From Bog-473 sp963744225 (GTDB taxonomy: Bacteria; Actinomycetota; Acidimicrobiia; Acidimicrobiales; RAAP-2), in NCBI GenBank assembly GCA_963744225.1, contig CAVUSV010000004.1:1054001-1118000 (forward strand): a stretch of 64,000 bases of DNA. Direction: 5' to 3'. The notes below the pieces were generated by a model. It saw only the letters and a program-made list of their open reading frames with translations. It searched no databases and was not told the origin of the DNA. Below, one piece after another: positions 48,853 through 58,641 of the stretch. The position numbers were made by a program, and so were the translations under genes. Each line of letters opens with the position of its first letter. Within the stretch, counting starts at the first letter, position 1.

Positions 48853-50341
48853 TCAATTGCCGATCATCTCAGTGTGAGGTGCGGTAATTCTCCACCGCAT
48901 CGCGTGCCGCTTATTGGCACCCTTGTCATGATCAATACTCCACCCGGCCTTTCGCATCACCGGGGCCTGTCGATTCAGTCGCTGCGTAAGGCGCCGAGCA
49001 TCGGCCGGCCAATCCTTCGGAAGTCGTTCCGGAGCCGTAATCCGAGCCAGCAGCTCGGCAGAGGTACCTTCGAAAGCTCCGTCCAAGGCGGTCTGCATAG
49101 CCATCACGAATGGGTCGCCCGTCAACGACTCGGAGCGCGAGATCGCCCTGGCCATCTATGTATCGAGCCAGGCCATCCGTGCCCAGTACTTCGTCCACGG
49201 CAGAAAGCACTCTGGCGAAGTCGGCCATGCGAGGCTTGGAAGGAAGATGGACCGTGGGAAGCACGCTCGCCACGCTCGCCACCAGTGTCAGCAGCACGCC
49301 GAGGATTCGAGAATGCGCGAGCTCCCAACTCGGCCAGATTTCGCTCTCCTCGCGTCGCCCTTCGGGAGGGATCAGATCTAGGTGGATGGGAAGGAGACGG
49401 TCGGAAAGGTCGCCGTTCACCGCTCCAAGGTCGATGCCCGTGATGATGACGCAACGCCGAAAGGCAAATACGGCGAGGTCGCCGTCCGTGTAGAGCCTTC
49501 GACGGACATCACCATCGCCCGTGACGGCTCGGCACAGACTGTCTGACAGCCAGTCGGCGATAGCGCTCACGTTATCGAGCCCCACGATCCACGAACCCGA
49601 CGCAGCAGTAACCCACGAGTCAACGTCTCGCGGCGGCTTTCGGGTCGGAACTGGGCTGGGGTCAATGAGCGAAACAATGATCCTCTCAGCGGTTGATTTT
49701 CCTGATCCCTGTTCTCCGGAAAGCGAGAGGATGGGATGGGGGCGTCAGGGAAAAAGGCGGCAACTAGGAAGGCCGCCAGGAGTGGTCGATCCGCTTCCGT
49801 GACGTTGAGCCATTCCCACAGCTCGTCCAGACTTCCGTTGATCACCGGGTCGGGTATTGCCAGATTCAAAGGAGTGCGGCGGAAGAAGATCGGAGCTTCG
49901 ACCTCGATCGACCAACCCGCCTGCCGAAATTCTAATGGCGCGTCCTGACTGATCCCCAACATCCAGCCAGAGGTCTCCATCGTGCTCAGCGACCCGCAAG
50001 TAGAGCTTCGACGGCTGTTCGTCTTGTGCCAGGCCATCAATGACCAGCAGCGCGTCGGCTAGAGCTTGCTGAGATGCTGCGCGGCCTGTCAGCTGGAAAT
50101 ACTGACGGAGCCAACTTGCTGCGAAGCGACGTCTTGCCGCCGCGGAGCAGGGAGACCACCTTCGGGCCCGATCGGGGCACGGCGAAGGTCTCGCCCGCGA
50201 TGCTCGCTCCGAAGTGAATCGCTCCTGCGCAAGCTCGACGAGGACAGTCGACGCCGACTTCCTTGCTCCGTCGACTTGAACGAGGTCCTCAGGGCCCAGC
50301 GGATCACCCGGGATCAGGTTCTGGAGATCGGTGAAGGTCAC
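48853..50341 (-). CDS. Element replication ATPase/helicase (primase partner), frame-disrupted
   Basis: About 495 residues. It starts with GTG at 50341 (MTFTDLQNLIPGDPLGPEDL) overlapping the Prim-Pol stop. It has RTPLNLAIPDPVINGSLDEL, Walker A GEQGSGKSTAERII (after a frame change near 49735), then IVGLDNVSAIADWLSDSLCR and a sensor region VFAFRRCVIITGIDLGAVNG. The C terminus ends TAPHTEMIGN at 48853 after a change near 49140. It is probably the helicase that works with the primase to replicate the excised element. Confidence 0.72.
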
Positions 50342-51201
50342 GAGGCGACCCTTCTGGGATTGCGGATACCGGCCTCCATCCCGCTCCTGATCGTGGCTGT
50401 GGCTTCCGCCTCACCGAGCCCGATGCGGAGTGCAACGTAAAGCAGGACGCTCCCGACTTCCTCGGCATCGAGCGCTCGCGCCCGGACGAGCTGCCCTAGT
50501 GCGAACGACGATCGGTTGAGCTGATCGTTTCGCGCTCCCTCCTGAGCCAGAACTAGCCGACCAGCTTCGTGCTCAAGCGCGGCAGCTCCATACCCTGTCC
50601 GTCCGCCGTATGGACCAGGACCAACCGGACCACCTGATGACTCGGGTCGCAGGTCAAACAGGCTCATGACCCAGCGTGGCGCCGACACGGTCGGAACGTT
50701 CGGCCCACGATTCTCGACCCAGTCCCAAGCGCCACCCTTCCTGTTGACCGAGGGCGGCGCCACGACGTACCCATTCTTGCCGCGCCAGTCCACTCCAGGT
50801 ATTCCGCCGAGATTGACGGTATTTCCACGGCCGGTGGGCGCAAGGTAGCCGTGCCAGCCTCGCGGCGTCGCGACCATCGGACCCTCCACGTCCACGTCAC
50901 CGAGCGACCGTGTCGTCTCGAGCGCTTCAAGTGCTGAGACACCGTCGATGTCGACCACGTCAAAATGCATACCGGTCCTCAGTCCGACGTTGGCGCTCGG
51001 CTCGGCCTTCCACCATCGTTCGATCTGTGCCGGATCAGTTGTTGCGTCCTTCAATCCATGGCGAGCAAGACGCCCGAGAGGACGTTTGCCACCGGGGACA
51101 CACGGGATCACCGGCCACCCGATAGCGGCATAAGCGAGAGCGGCGATTGCGAGGGCGTGCTCGACTCGACCCGTGCCGGCCACGCCATTTGATGTCGTCA
51201 C
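50338..51201 (-). CDS. Bifunctional DNA primase/polymerase (Prim-Pol)
   Basis: 287 residues, intact. The Prim-Pol (PF09250) features are YAAIGWPVIPCVPGGKRPLG, then WWKAEPSANVGLRTGMHFDV and VDIDG (metal-binding acids), ATPRGWHGYLAPTG, and GVDWRGKNGYVVAPPSV. The C-terminal part is helical. It makes primers and short DNA for replication of the mobile element. Start GTG overlaps the upstream stop (GTGA), and its own stop overlaps the ATPase start, so the block is one coupled operon. Confidence 0.92.
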   Translation of the reverse strand: MTTSNGVAGTGRVEHALAIAALAYAAIGWPVIPCVPGGKRPLGRLARHGLKDATTDPAQIERWWKAEPSANVGLRTGMHFDVVDIDGVSALEALETTRSLGDVDVEGPMVATPRGWHGYLAPTGRGNTVNLGGIPGVDWRGKNGYVVAPPSVNRKGGAWDWVENRGPNVPTVSAPRWVMSLFDLRPESSGGPVGPGPYGGRTGYGAAALEHEAGRLVLAQEGARNDQLNRSSFALGQLVRARALDAEEVGSVLLYVALRIGLGEAEATATIRSGMEAGIRNPRRVAS

Positions 51202-51500
51202 GACCGCCTCGCTCTCATACGCCGACGGGCCAGACGGAGCTCGTGTCTGACAATTTGAAGGACATCGCCGGGAGCCACACCAGCAACCGCGCCTGCATCC
51301 ACGAATGCTGACTGCATCACCAACTCATCGAGCACTCCTGCCAGGACGAACCCGGCGCCTCTTCGGGCGCCGTAGGTCAAGGCAACCCGAGCGAGGTCCG
51401 GGCTGGCGGCCCTCCGGATCCGCCCCATGTCGTCTGCGAGGCCACTCTGCGCGTCGTGCTTCGTTGGTTGGCCGATTCTCCAAAATTCATTTCTGGTCAC
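51198..51500 (-). CDS. Small hypothetical protein of the replication operon
   Basis: 100 residues, intact, coupled by GTGA overlaps on both sides. It starts MTRNEFWRIGQPTKHDAQSG and is helical with a basic C terminus (HELRLARRRMRARRS). I do not recognise it. The position between the excisionase-like HTH gene and Prim-Pol suggests a replication or regulatory helper. Confidence 0.65.
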   Translation of the reverse strand: MTRNEFWRIGQPTKHDAQSGLADDMGRIRRAASPDLARVALTYGARRGAGFVLAGVLDELVMQSAFVDAGAVAGVAPGDVLQIVRHELRLARRRMRARRS

Positions 51501-51715
51501 TGGATCGCCTCGATCCGGTGGTCAGCCATCCACTTGTCAAGATCAGCTTTGGAGAACCTCACCAACCCGCCCGCCCGGTAGGACGGAATGCGACGTTCGG
51601 CTACGAGTCGTCGCACGTGCCGAACCGAGGTTCCTAAGTAGGCGCTCGACTCCTCGGCGTTCAGGAAATGATCGTCTCTAGACTGCACGGCACCATCGTA
51701 AATTTTCGTATCCAT
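51497..51715 (-). CDS. Excisionase-like HTH protein
   Basis: 72 residues from the ATG at 51715; a TTG two codons earlier is possible. FLNAEESSAYLGTSVRHVRR, then LVAERRIPSYRAGGLVRFSK and ADLDKWM form a MerR/Xis-type winged HTH (HTH_17). Such proteins control excision or switch on replication of integrative elements. It is the first gene of the operon, at the right side of the island, near the right copy of the arm-type repeats. Confidence 0.82.
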   Translation of the reverse strand: MDTKIYDGAVQSRDDHFLNAEESSAYLGTSVRHVRRLVAERRIPSYRAGGLVRFSKADLDKWMADHRIEAIQ

Positions 51716-52190
51716 ACCCAATTAATCGGTCGATGCGGGCTCCAAACCCCGCCGTCGGGCAAAAAACTTCCTGAGCTGGACGGTCAGAACTGCGGAATGT
51801 GTCGGTGAACATGGTCCGCATCGCGCCGCGAGACAGCGAGAGGTGCCGCATAAGTCGGTCATGCCACTGCATTCGCTCGATCGAAGCCCGCTTGCGCGGC
51901 GGCCTCCTCTGGGTGTCAGTCTCGGCAACCGTTCAAGTCGGCCGCCGGTGTCGCCTGAAGCAGTGAGGGCGGGCTGGGGGTCGGTGGCAAGACTGAGAAC
52001 ATTTTGAGAACAAAAGCCCGGCCAAGGTTGGTGCGATGCGGTCCGTCACGGTCGGTGATGGTCGAATGGACCGCCCTCTTAGAGCAGGTCAGCGGTCATA
52101 ATGGGCTCGAACGGTTGCAACGGGTCAGTAGCGGAGAATTGCTCTGCTCGAACTACGGATCATCGTCGATTCTGAGGACCTCGTTGTCCC
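51716..52190. other. Gene-free stretch at the island's right end
   Basis: 475 bp with no convincing gene; the open frames are short and unlike known proteins. It holds the excisionase promoter region and, at 51994-52015, the second copy of the arm-type repeat (TGAGAACAT then TGAGAACAAAA). I found no copy of the tRNA-Arg 3' end here. Confidence 0.5.
51994..52015 (+). repeat. Arm-type repeat, right copy
   Basis: 22 bp matching 32973-32994 at 20 positions, same orientation, 19.0 kb apart. Inside it TGAGAACA repeats with an 11-bp step. It marks the likely right limit of the tRNA-Arg island. Confidence 0.6.
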
Positions 52191-53483
52191 TTAAAGAACT
52201 GCCAGAATGTCCTCGGGATCACGATAGGCCAACCGGCTTTCGTAGGTCGCATCGATGATGTCGAGAAGCTTGATTGCATTTGGATAACCGCCTTCGATCA
52301 CCATTGCGACTACCTCTTGAGCGATTCTTAAGCCATTGATTAGGACGATCGGGTACCGATCTTCGTAGATCTCCTCCTGCACTTGAGTGGAGAAGAAGCT
52401 TGTTGTCACGTACACGCCGACCCATCCCCGGCGAAGGCGCGCGACAGTCCTGGCAATGTGATTGCCTCCAGTTGCCTGAGAGAGAGACTCGCACTTGGCT
52501 TGGCCGAGAACGACGACGGCCGCAGAACCGAAACCGTGAGCTAGATCGATCCGGCCTACGAAATCTATCCCTCGGTCTCCCGTCCCTCTCGTGATCCAGC
52601 CTCGACGATATGTGGTTCCCGATCCGCCGATTACTCGTTCGGCGACCAATTCGGCCAAGGCCTCGAAGCGGTGCCTCTTGTGTTCGAAATACGCGTAGAC
52701 CTCCTTTAGCGCCTTCTCTTCACGGGACCCAGTTGCGGGACGCTGAGCCGCTGTGGGCGTAGTCAGTAACGTTGCGACCCGTCTGCGAACTCGTGGCAGT
52801 GCAATCGAGCCGTTTTCGACCCAGTCCCTTCATGCTGCAGGAGCGAGAGCCAGAGTCGCTACATCCTCTACGGGATCACGACGCTCGTTGATCCATTGCC
52901 AATCGAAATCCTCGTTCTCCGTGGCAAGAGACACGACAAGGCAGTCGTAGACGTAGTTCGAGAAAGGGGTTCCACTAGTTCGGTCCACCTGAGTGACCAA
53001 CTCAGCGGAAGTCAACAATCCAATTCCCTGAAATCGCACGTGTCCCTTTTGTTTGCCAGCGTATGGGACGGTCTGAAAGAACAGCAGGGGTGCGGCTGAC
53101 ATCCGCACAGATTTCTCCGGCGATCGGTGCTGCTCTATCAGACGGAGTAACTCTCTATTCCCGATGCTGGCTTCGGCGGGTCCATGCTTGTTTGCCTTGT
53201 TATCGCCGAAGTAGCGGACATGGCCACGGTCGGGCTCGAACGTATCCTCCCACGGCGTGATGGCCAATCCCGCCTTGTGCGGGCTGCTGCGGATGAGCAC
53301 GGCGGGCCGCCGACGCCCCGCCGACGTCGAGACCCAGCTGATCGCGTTAATGCCCGATCCGAAGGGAGCGCTCACCCCTTTGTGGAGGGTCACAGAATGG
53401 AAGTTCGGCAGCCCGTCCACTATCGGCTGATTGGGGACCTTCGGAGAAGGGTCTCGAAATAGGTCGCCTATGCGCATATTCAC
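52191..53483 (-). CDS. AspBHI-like modification-dependent restriction enzyme, interrupted by TGA
   Basis: About 430 residues in one frame, broken only by a TGA at 52830-52832. The N half (MRIGDLFRDPSPKVPNQPIV, then GINAISWVSTSAGRRRPAVL and WEDTFEPDRGHVRYFGDNKA) matches the SRA-like recognition domain of AspBHI (PF18062). The C half is an Mrr-type PD-(D/E)XK nuclease: GTGDRGIDFVGRIDLAH then VVVLGQAKCE. Family members cut DNA near 5-methylcytosine. Reading TGA as CGA or TGG restores APAA-RDWVENGS without any frame change. It starts with GTG at 53483 or ATG at 53477. Confidence 0.8.
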
Positions 53484-54288
53484 CCTTACTCTCGGCCGAG
53501 AAGTGCTTATGACGCTATCTCCGTACTACTGAACGTGTTCGACCTAACATCCTCGGTAGATGTCGTTGGCCTGGTCGGGACGGTGTGGAATCGCCGGCCG
53601 TCATACGGATGGTGGAGTCCCTGCAGCGGCCTTCGTAGCTTCCTGACTGATCGCGAGGGTCGTAGTGAGCAACCGGGGGTCGGGCGACCTCCAACAGGAC
53701 TTGGCTCCCGGGCGACTCGATTTTCGGCCCTTGATTTGCCCCCAAAAACATCCCCAAACGGATTGATCCGAGCAAGCGTTCTTGCTGAATTGGATGAAAT
53801 TGTCCCGACATTATTGATGGTCGCGTTGGATCGAGTCCGTAACTTTGCTGAGGCTGCGGAATGGTTCTCCGTCACGACGACTTTGCTGGTTTGCACCCAG
53901 ACGGCCCACGAAGAAGACATACCCGGAAGGCCTTCCCGACCAGTCGGCGCAATTCAGCTCAGCTAATCGGTCAAGCGGCGCCGAGTGGAGAGCGGAGGGG
54001 TGACCTTTGACACGTTTCTGAAGGCTTGTCGGCAATCCTTTTGGCAATCCTTCGGGAAAAACTGTGCAGACGGGTATCGCAGTCAGTAGAAACCAAACCA
54101 CATTCGACCTGGGGGAATGTCACTGGTCAAAACGGTCTAGACGGCCCAGGAGCCACTACAGATGTTTGTATAGCCGTCGAGCGTGCGGAACGCTGGTCCT
54201 TCTGAGCCGACAACGATCTCAGACTCGGCAGGCGTAGTTGCCTATTCTCCAGCTGAAGCAGACAAAGACGAAATGGCCCTAACCACCT
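53484..54288. other. Gene-free stretch with a repeat
   Basis: 805 bp. Open frames here (for example plus-strand 53535-53966) are low-complexity and unlike known proteins, so I call none. It contains the left copy of the 44-bp direct repeat at 54013-54056. Composition is closer to neutral than the flanking genes. Confidence 0.5.
54013..54056 (+). repeat. 44-bp direct repeat, left copy
   Basis: Begins CGTTTCTGAAGG and ends GGCAATCCTTCGGG; inside, GGCAATCCTT repeats with a 12-bp step. The right copy is at 63957-64000 with 41 of 44 bases the same, same orientation, 9.9 kb away. Confidence 0.75.
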
Positions 54289-56465
54289 TTACGTTGCCAC
54301 CGTGGCCCGCAGTCTCTGGAACCACTTCTCGGATTCCTTGAGCTGGCCCCGCTCCTTCAGATGAACAGCCAGGTTCACCATCGCATCCTCAAGTCCGGCC
54401 TCTGCCGCCTGCCGCCAGGCGTCCTCGGCTTCATCAGCCCGACCTTCTTCGTCGAGCAGTACACCCAAGTAGAACATCGCATAGAGATTTCCATCGCTAG
54501 CTGCTTCGCGGTACCAAGTCTCCACCTCGGCAGCTCGGCCTTGTGTGCAGAGCAGTTCGCCCCAATGGCTTGTTCCCATCTCATCACCTAGCTCCGCACT
54601 GCTCTTGAACCAGTCCTCGGCCTCCTTGGGTCGTCCCTCTCGAAGTAGCAAGACGCCCAAGTTGCTCATTGCCACCTGATCTCCGCCTTCAATTGCTTTT
54701 CCATACCACTCCTCGGCCTCTTGGGCTTCGAATCGCTCGGAATACAACATTCCCAGGCATGACATCGCCTGGACGTCACCCCTCTCAGCCAGGAATCGCC
54801 AGCAATGTTCGGCTGCCGCAAATCGTCCTTGCTCACTTTCGAGAACACCGAGGTTGAAAATGGCTCCGGAGTGGCCGGCCTCTCCCGCCCGAACAAAGCA
54901 ACGCCGAGCCTTTCCGACTTTGCCAAGTTCGTCGAACAATATTCCGAGGTTATAGATCGCCGAAACATGCCCCTTTTTTGCTGCTCGGCGATACCACCGT
55001 TCTGCTTCTTTGAAGCGACGCTGTCGCTTTAGTTGCCTTCCCAGATTGGTCATGGCTGCTACTTCGCCGCCTTTGGCCGACTGCGAAAGCAAAATCTCTG
55101 CCTCTTCAACCTGATCCATCTCGAATAGAAGCGTGCCGAGGTAGAACATCACCGAGGCGTGACCCAATCGCACACCACGTCGCCACAGATCGGCCGCTTC
55201 ATTCCATCTATCGCGTCGGCACGCGAGAAGCCCGGCGTGGATCATTTCCTGATCTCCGAGGCAGGCTTCGATTGCCTCATCGAGATTCCAATCCTGAAGC
55301 AGTTGCGAACTTAGGGCATCGAGCAACTTCCATTGGTCTGCTTCGCCAGGGACTCGATTGATCACGGCCCAGACTGCCCCCACTGGTTCACGCCCCCAAT
55401 CGAAGGCACTATCGAATTTGACAGGTTCTAATCCGACGTAGTTCGGTGCATCGCGCGCAAGGTGTGCCTCAGTAAGCCGTCGCAACAGGTCGCTATTGCA
55501 CCCAGCGGGCGATACGGCGGCCGCGTCGATTATCGCAGCAGCGAACGCCCGGCGGACGGGATCCCGGGTGATCCGCGCCTTGTCGAAACGTTCCATCAAG
55601 GCAGGCACGGCAGCGAAAAGCTCGGCGACGTTGCGAACCGCCTCATCCTGTCGATCGGCGAGCTCGAGCAAAGGGAAGGTCGCAACGGCGAGTCGCCAAT
55701 CGGTCTCGCTGAACCGAATCGCGTAGCGCACCCCCGCACACGACTTGAGCAACTTGCGCTCATCGGTGTCAAAGCGCTGCATGTCGGATGATTTGTCGTT
55801 TACAAGGAGTTCGTCGTGTGCGGTGGCAATGAGGAGCGGGCGAACGGATCGACAAAGGATTGCTCTGATCCACGTCCCCAGCGGCTCGGGTTCGGGCCCA
55901 GATTCGGACTCTATGACGCGATCCTGAAGATCGTCTACGAAACGATCACTACGCGCTCCGAGGTTCGGAGTGATCGGTCTTCGAAGAGGTCGAGCGCATT
56001 GGCGAGCTCTCGCAGGCGCGCGCCTAGCGAGAGAACTATGACGGGGCAACCCTTCCACTCACTGGCTTTGAGGCGATTAAGCATTGAGCGGGTCTTGCCG
56101 GACTTGGGTGGGCCCGCCACCACGATCAAGCGGTTACGCCAATCCGCCTCATCGGCGTCAAAGGCAATTTCGAGACGCTCGTCCAGAGACAGATCGGCCT
56201 CGCGGGCGACGTAGGGCGGCAGTTCGCCGTCTGTCATAGGGCTGCCGAGGTCAAAATGCTCGAGGGGGTCGAGCTCGTCAACCCGCATGGGACCGACGTT
56301 CAGCCGTCGGACAAAAGCAAACGGTTCACGGTCCAGCCGCACCGGGGCTCGATCAGCGGACTGCCTGCGGTTCCCCTCCCGATGACGCTTCCGCCCTAGG
56401 TGGCGACGCTCATTCCAGATGGCTTGGAGTTCAGCGGCCCGGGACTCGTCCAGATGGGAGTGCAC
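54289..56465 (-). CDS. STAND-like NTPase with Sel1/TPR repeats, one frame change
   Basis: About 725 residues. The N part from the GTG at 56465 has ELPPYVAREADLSLDERLEI, then Walker A VVAGPPKSGKTRSMLNRL and SERVVIV. A frame change near 55945 leads to VDDLQDRVIESESGPE (Walker B) and ILCRSVRPLLIATAHDELL. From about residue 400 come nine or so 36-residue Sel1/TPR repeats (A-xx-LG-LL-E-G---EAE-W---A--G pattern), ending RLRATVAT. This resembles actinobacterial signalling or defence NTPases of the STAND class. The repeats probably sense a protein ligand. Confidence 0.75.
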
Positions 56466-56829
56466 GAGGCTCCAGGAGGGTTCGGGCCCTGGAGTCAGAT
56501 GGGCTCGGGGCTCTTACCACGGAGCCCGGCCGATCCAGTGCCACCCAGGACAGCACCTTCGAGCGGGCGTTGCGATCTTGGGAACCCACCACGCCCCGGG
56601 CCAGCGCGCTCGGGTTGCCCGAGAACGCCACCTCGGCCAGATCCTTCCCGATGCGCTGGGCACGCCGGGAGATCGCCTCCAGTTCGTCATCGGCTCCGAG
56701 GCCGCCATCCGCCTGATCGTCGCCCGCCACACCTGCCTCCTCGGCCCATCGTGCCACGGCTCTGTCACGGCTTCCACCCAGGCCAAAAGCCCCCTTAGCC
56801 ACGCGCAGCACCCGTCCCTCGCTCCGCAC
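56431..56829 (-). CDS. Hypothetical protein upstream of the STAND gene
   Basis: 132 residues. GRVLRVAKGAFGLGGSRDRA, then LEAISRRAQRIGKDLAEVAF is plausibly helical. The 3' end overlaps the STAND-like gene by 35 bp. There is no family match I know; overlapping frames on both strands are also open, so it could be spurious. Confidence 0.35.
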   Translation of the reverse strand: MRSEGRVLRVAKGAFGLGGSRDRAVARWAEEAGVAGDDQADGGLGADDELEAISRRAQRIGKDLAEVAFSGNPSALARGVVGSQDRNARSKVLSWVALDRPGSVVRAPSPSDSRARTLLEPRALPSGRVPGR

Positions 56830-56892
56830 GGCACGCGTTCAGACCTCTGACCAGGGCCCGGATCCCCCGGGCACCTGGAAGGAGCGACGGAG

Positions 56893-57656
56893 ATGATCGA
56901 GCCACGAAACCAAGGCGGCACTTCGGTGTACCCGCTCGAGGAGTGGACGGCGACCGCCTCGGCGGTGCTCGCCGAGCGCTTCCCCGCCGTGCTCTCTGAT
57001 CTCGGCGGCAAGGCGGAGTGGCTGCACAACCACCTCGTCAGCACGGCCGAGGGGATCAACGAGGATGCCGGACGCCGGGACCTAGAAAGCCCCGACACGG
57101 TGGCGGCCAGCTTCGTTCTCGGAGTGGTCCGGCGCGACTGGCGCCTCGTGGGTCGGGCCGAGCCTGGCGATGAGTCCGAGCAGCGGGCGATCTTCGCCCG
57201 CCTGGCCTTCGAGTTGGCCCGCCACATGCGGACAGCGCTCCGACGGCCGTGCCAGCAACCGTCGCGAGGTGCCGGCCTCGGCTATCGGCCGGCGTTCTGC
57301 GAACTCGGACGATGACCGCGAGGAGGGAGGTCTCTACGTCCTCGGGGCGGCCCAAATGAACGAGCGGCCCTGGCCGGGGCGGTCGACGCCTCCCGAGGAC
57401 CCCGCCGAGGCCGTGATCGCCTCGCTCGAGGCCAAGCGGCTCTTCGTCTACCTGCGCAAGACGCTGCGTTCGGAAGCCCAGCGGCGCTTCGTCGCCGAGC
57501 CTCGAAGTGCACCCTGAGCTCTGGGACAGCCTCGCCGCGCACGGTGAGCTCAGGACGATCGCCGAGGCCTGCGGCCTGAGCCACGACAACGTGAGGGCCC
57601 TGCTCTCGCGAATGCGCGCCCACCTCGAGCACAGCGACTTCGACGACGCCGCCTGA
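56893..57656 (+). CDS. Sigma-factor-like HTH protein, frame-disrupted
   Basis: About 250 residues. ATG at 56893 follows AAGGAG. MIEPRNQGGTSVYPLEEWTA, then VAASFVLGVVRRDWRLVGRA, a frame change near 57260, then LYVLGAAQMNERPWPGRSTP and VYLRKTLRSEAQRRFVAE. A further change leads to ELRTIAEACGLSHDNVRALL, ending SDFDDAA. The last part looks like sigma region 4 (HTH), but no clear region 2 is present. It may be a DNA-binding regulator of the following genes. Confidence 0.5.
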
Positions 57657-57770
57657 GCCTTGCTGGCTCACCAGGGTCCGGACGACAGCCGACCACGTCA
57701 CGACTCGTGCGCTTTGCGACGTGCGAGGCCGAGGGCGCAGGTCGCGCCCATCTTTAGAAGCGAGGTTCCT

Positions 57771-58272
57771 ATGAAGAGCGAACAGCCTGCCCCCCTCGAG
57801 CTAGCCAGGGTCGCAGAGGCGCTGACGACACTGGAAATCCATTGGATGCAGGAGCCGAGGGACATCCTCGTCGCGCCCTTCCGCGTCGACGACGAAGTTA
57901 AAGCCATCGTCACGTATACGCGTCGAGGGTGAGGACCAGGACCTTTTGGTCATTCGCGGTTCGTCGTCGATCGCCTACGAGCCCGACGAGTTCCCCCTGG
58001 TGATCGGGTGGCTGAACCGCTGGCACGAGGACTACCGCTGGCCGACCGCGTCCCTTCAGATTGGCGAGGACGGAGCGCGGGTAGTCGGTTCGTTCCAGGT
58101 GTACCTGGCAGCGGGCGCAACCGACGCCCAGGTGGTCGGCTTCGTCGGAGTCGGGACCGAGACCATCTGCCAGCTCCACCACTGGCTAGCTGAGCAGCAC
58201 CAGTCGGCGCGGGTTCGCCCGAGGACCTTGACCGTGGTCGAGCTCGAGGAATGGTTCCGCCGCGCCGCCTAA
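57771..58272 (+). CDS. YbjN-domain protein, one frame change
   Basis: About 167 residues. MKSEQPAPLELARVAEALTT, then EPRDILVAPFRVDDEVKAIV, a frame change near 57920, then DEFPLVIGWLNRWHEDYRWP and AAGATDAQVVGFVGVGTETI. This is the YbjN/T3SS-chaperone-like fold, with no enzymatic role known; family members affect stress and motility. AAGCGAGG precedes the ATG. Confidence 0.6.
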
Positions 58273-58346
58273 GCCGTCACAAGGCGGTCGCGCTGCGCCG
58301 TAGTGGGTGCGGGGCGGAAGTGCCGCCCCCCGAGCAGAAAGGTCCA

Positions 58347-58529
58347 ATGCCTATGGGCGTCAAGCACATAAACGCCGCCAAGCAGGCGGCCAGTCAGAAG
58401 GCCCAGCAGTCCAAGGCCCGGCGCGAGAAGCAGCGGGCCAAGGGTGCAAAGGGCTTCAAGCACGGCTCCAATCCCCATCACGGCGCGTCGCTCGGCCAGT
58501 CGGGCCAGGGCGGCGGGCGGCGCCGCTGA
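58347..58529 (+). CDS. Small basic Ala/Lys-rich protein
   Basis: 60 residues, starting MPMGVKHINAAKQAASQKAQ, then SKARREKQRAKGAKGFKHGS, with a Gly-rich tail ending GGGRRR. It is strongly basic and probably binds nucleic acid. The start is supported by the ribosome site CAGAAAGG. I know no family. Confidence 0.5.
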   Translation: MPMGVKHINAAKQAASQKAQQSKARREKQRAKGAKGFKHGSNPHHGASLGQSGQGGGRRR

Positions 58530-58641
58530 GGAGCCGGGTCCCCGTCGGCCCGAGGCGCACGTCCCTCGTGGCCGGCGGGGACCACCCCGTCACGAATGAA
58601 CCCCGGCCCACCAGAAGGCAAGGACACAGAAAGGAACACCA

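Noticed and set aside
53535..53966. 143-aa plus-strand protein
   Set aside because: No motif or clear ribosome site, and the opposite strand is equally open; it is treated as gene-free sequence.
51716..54288. Second copy of the tRNA-Arg 3' end (attR)
   Set aside because: I looked for TCCGAGCGCGCCA-like sequence right of the island and found none inside the window.
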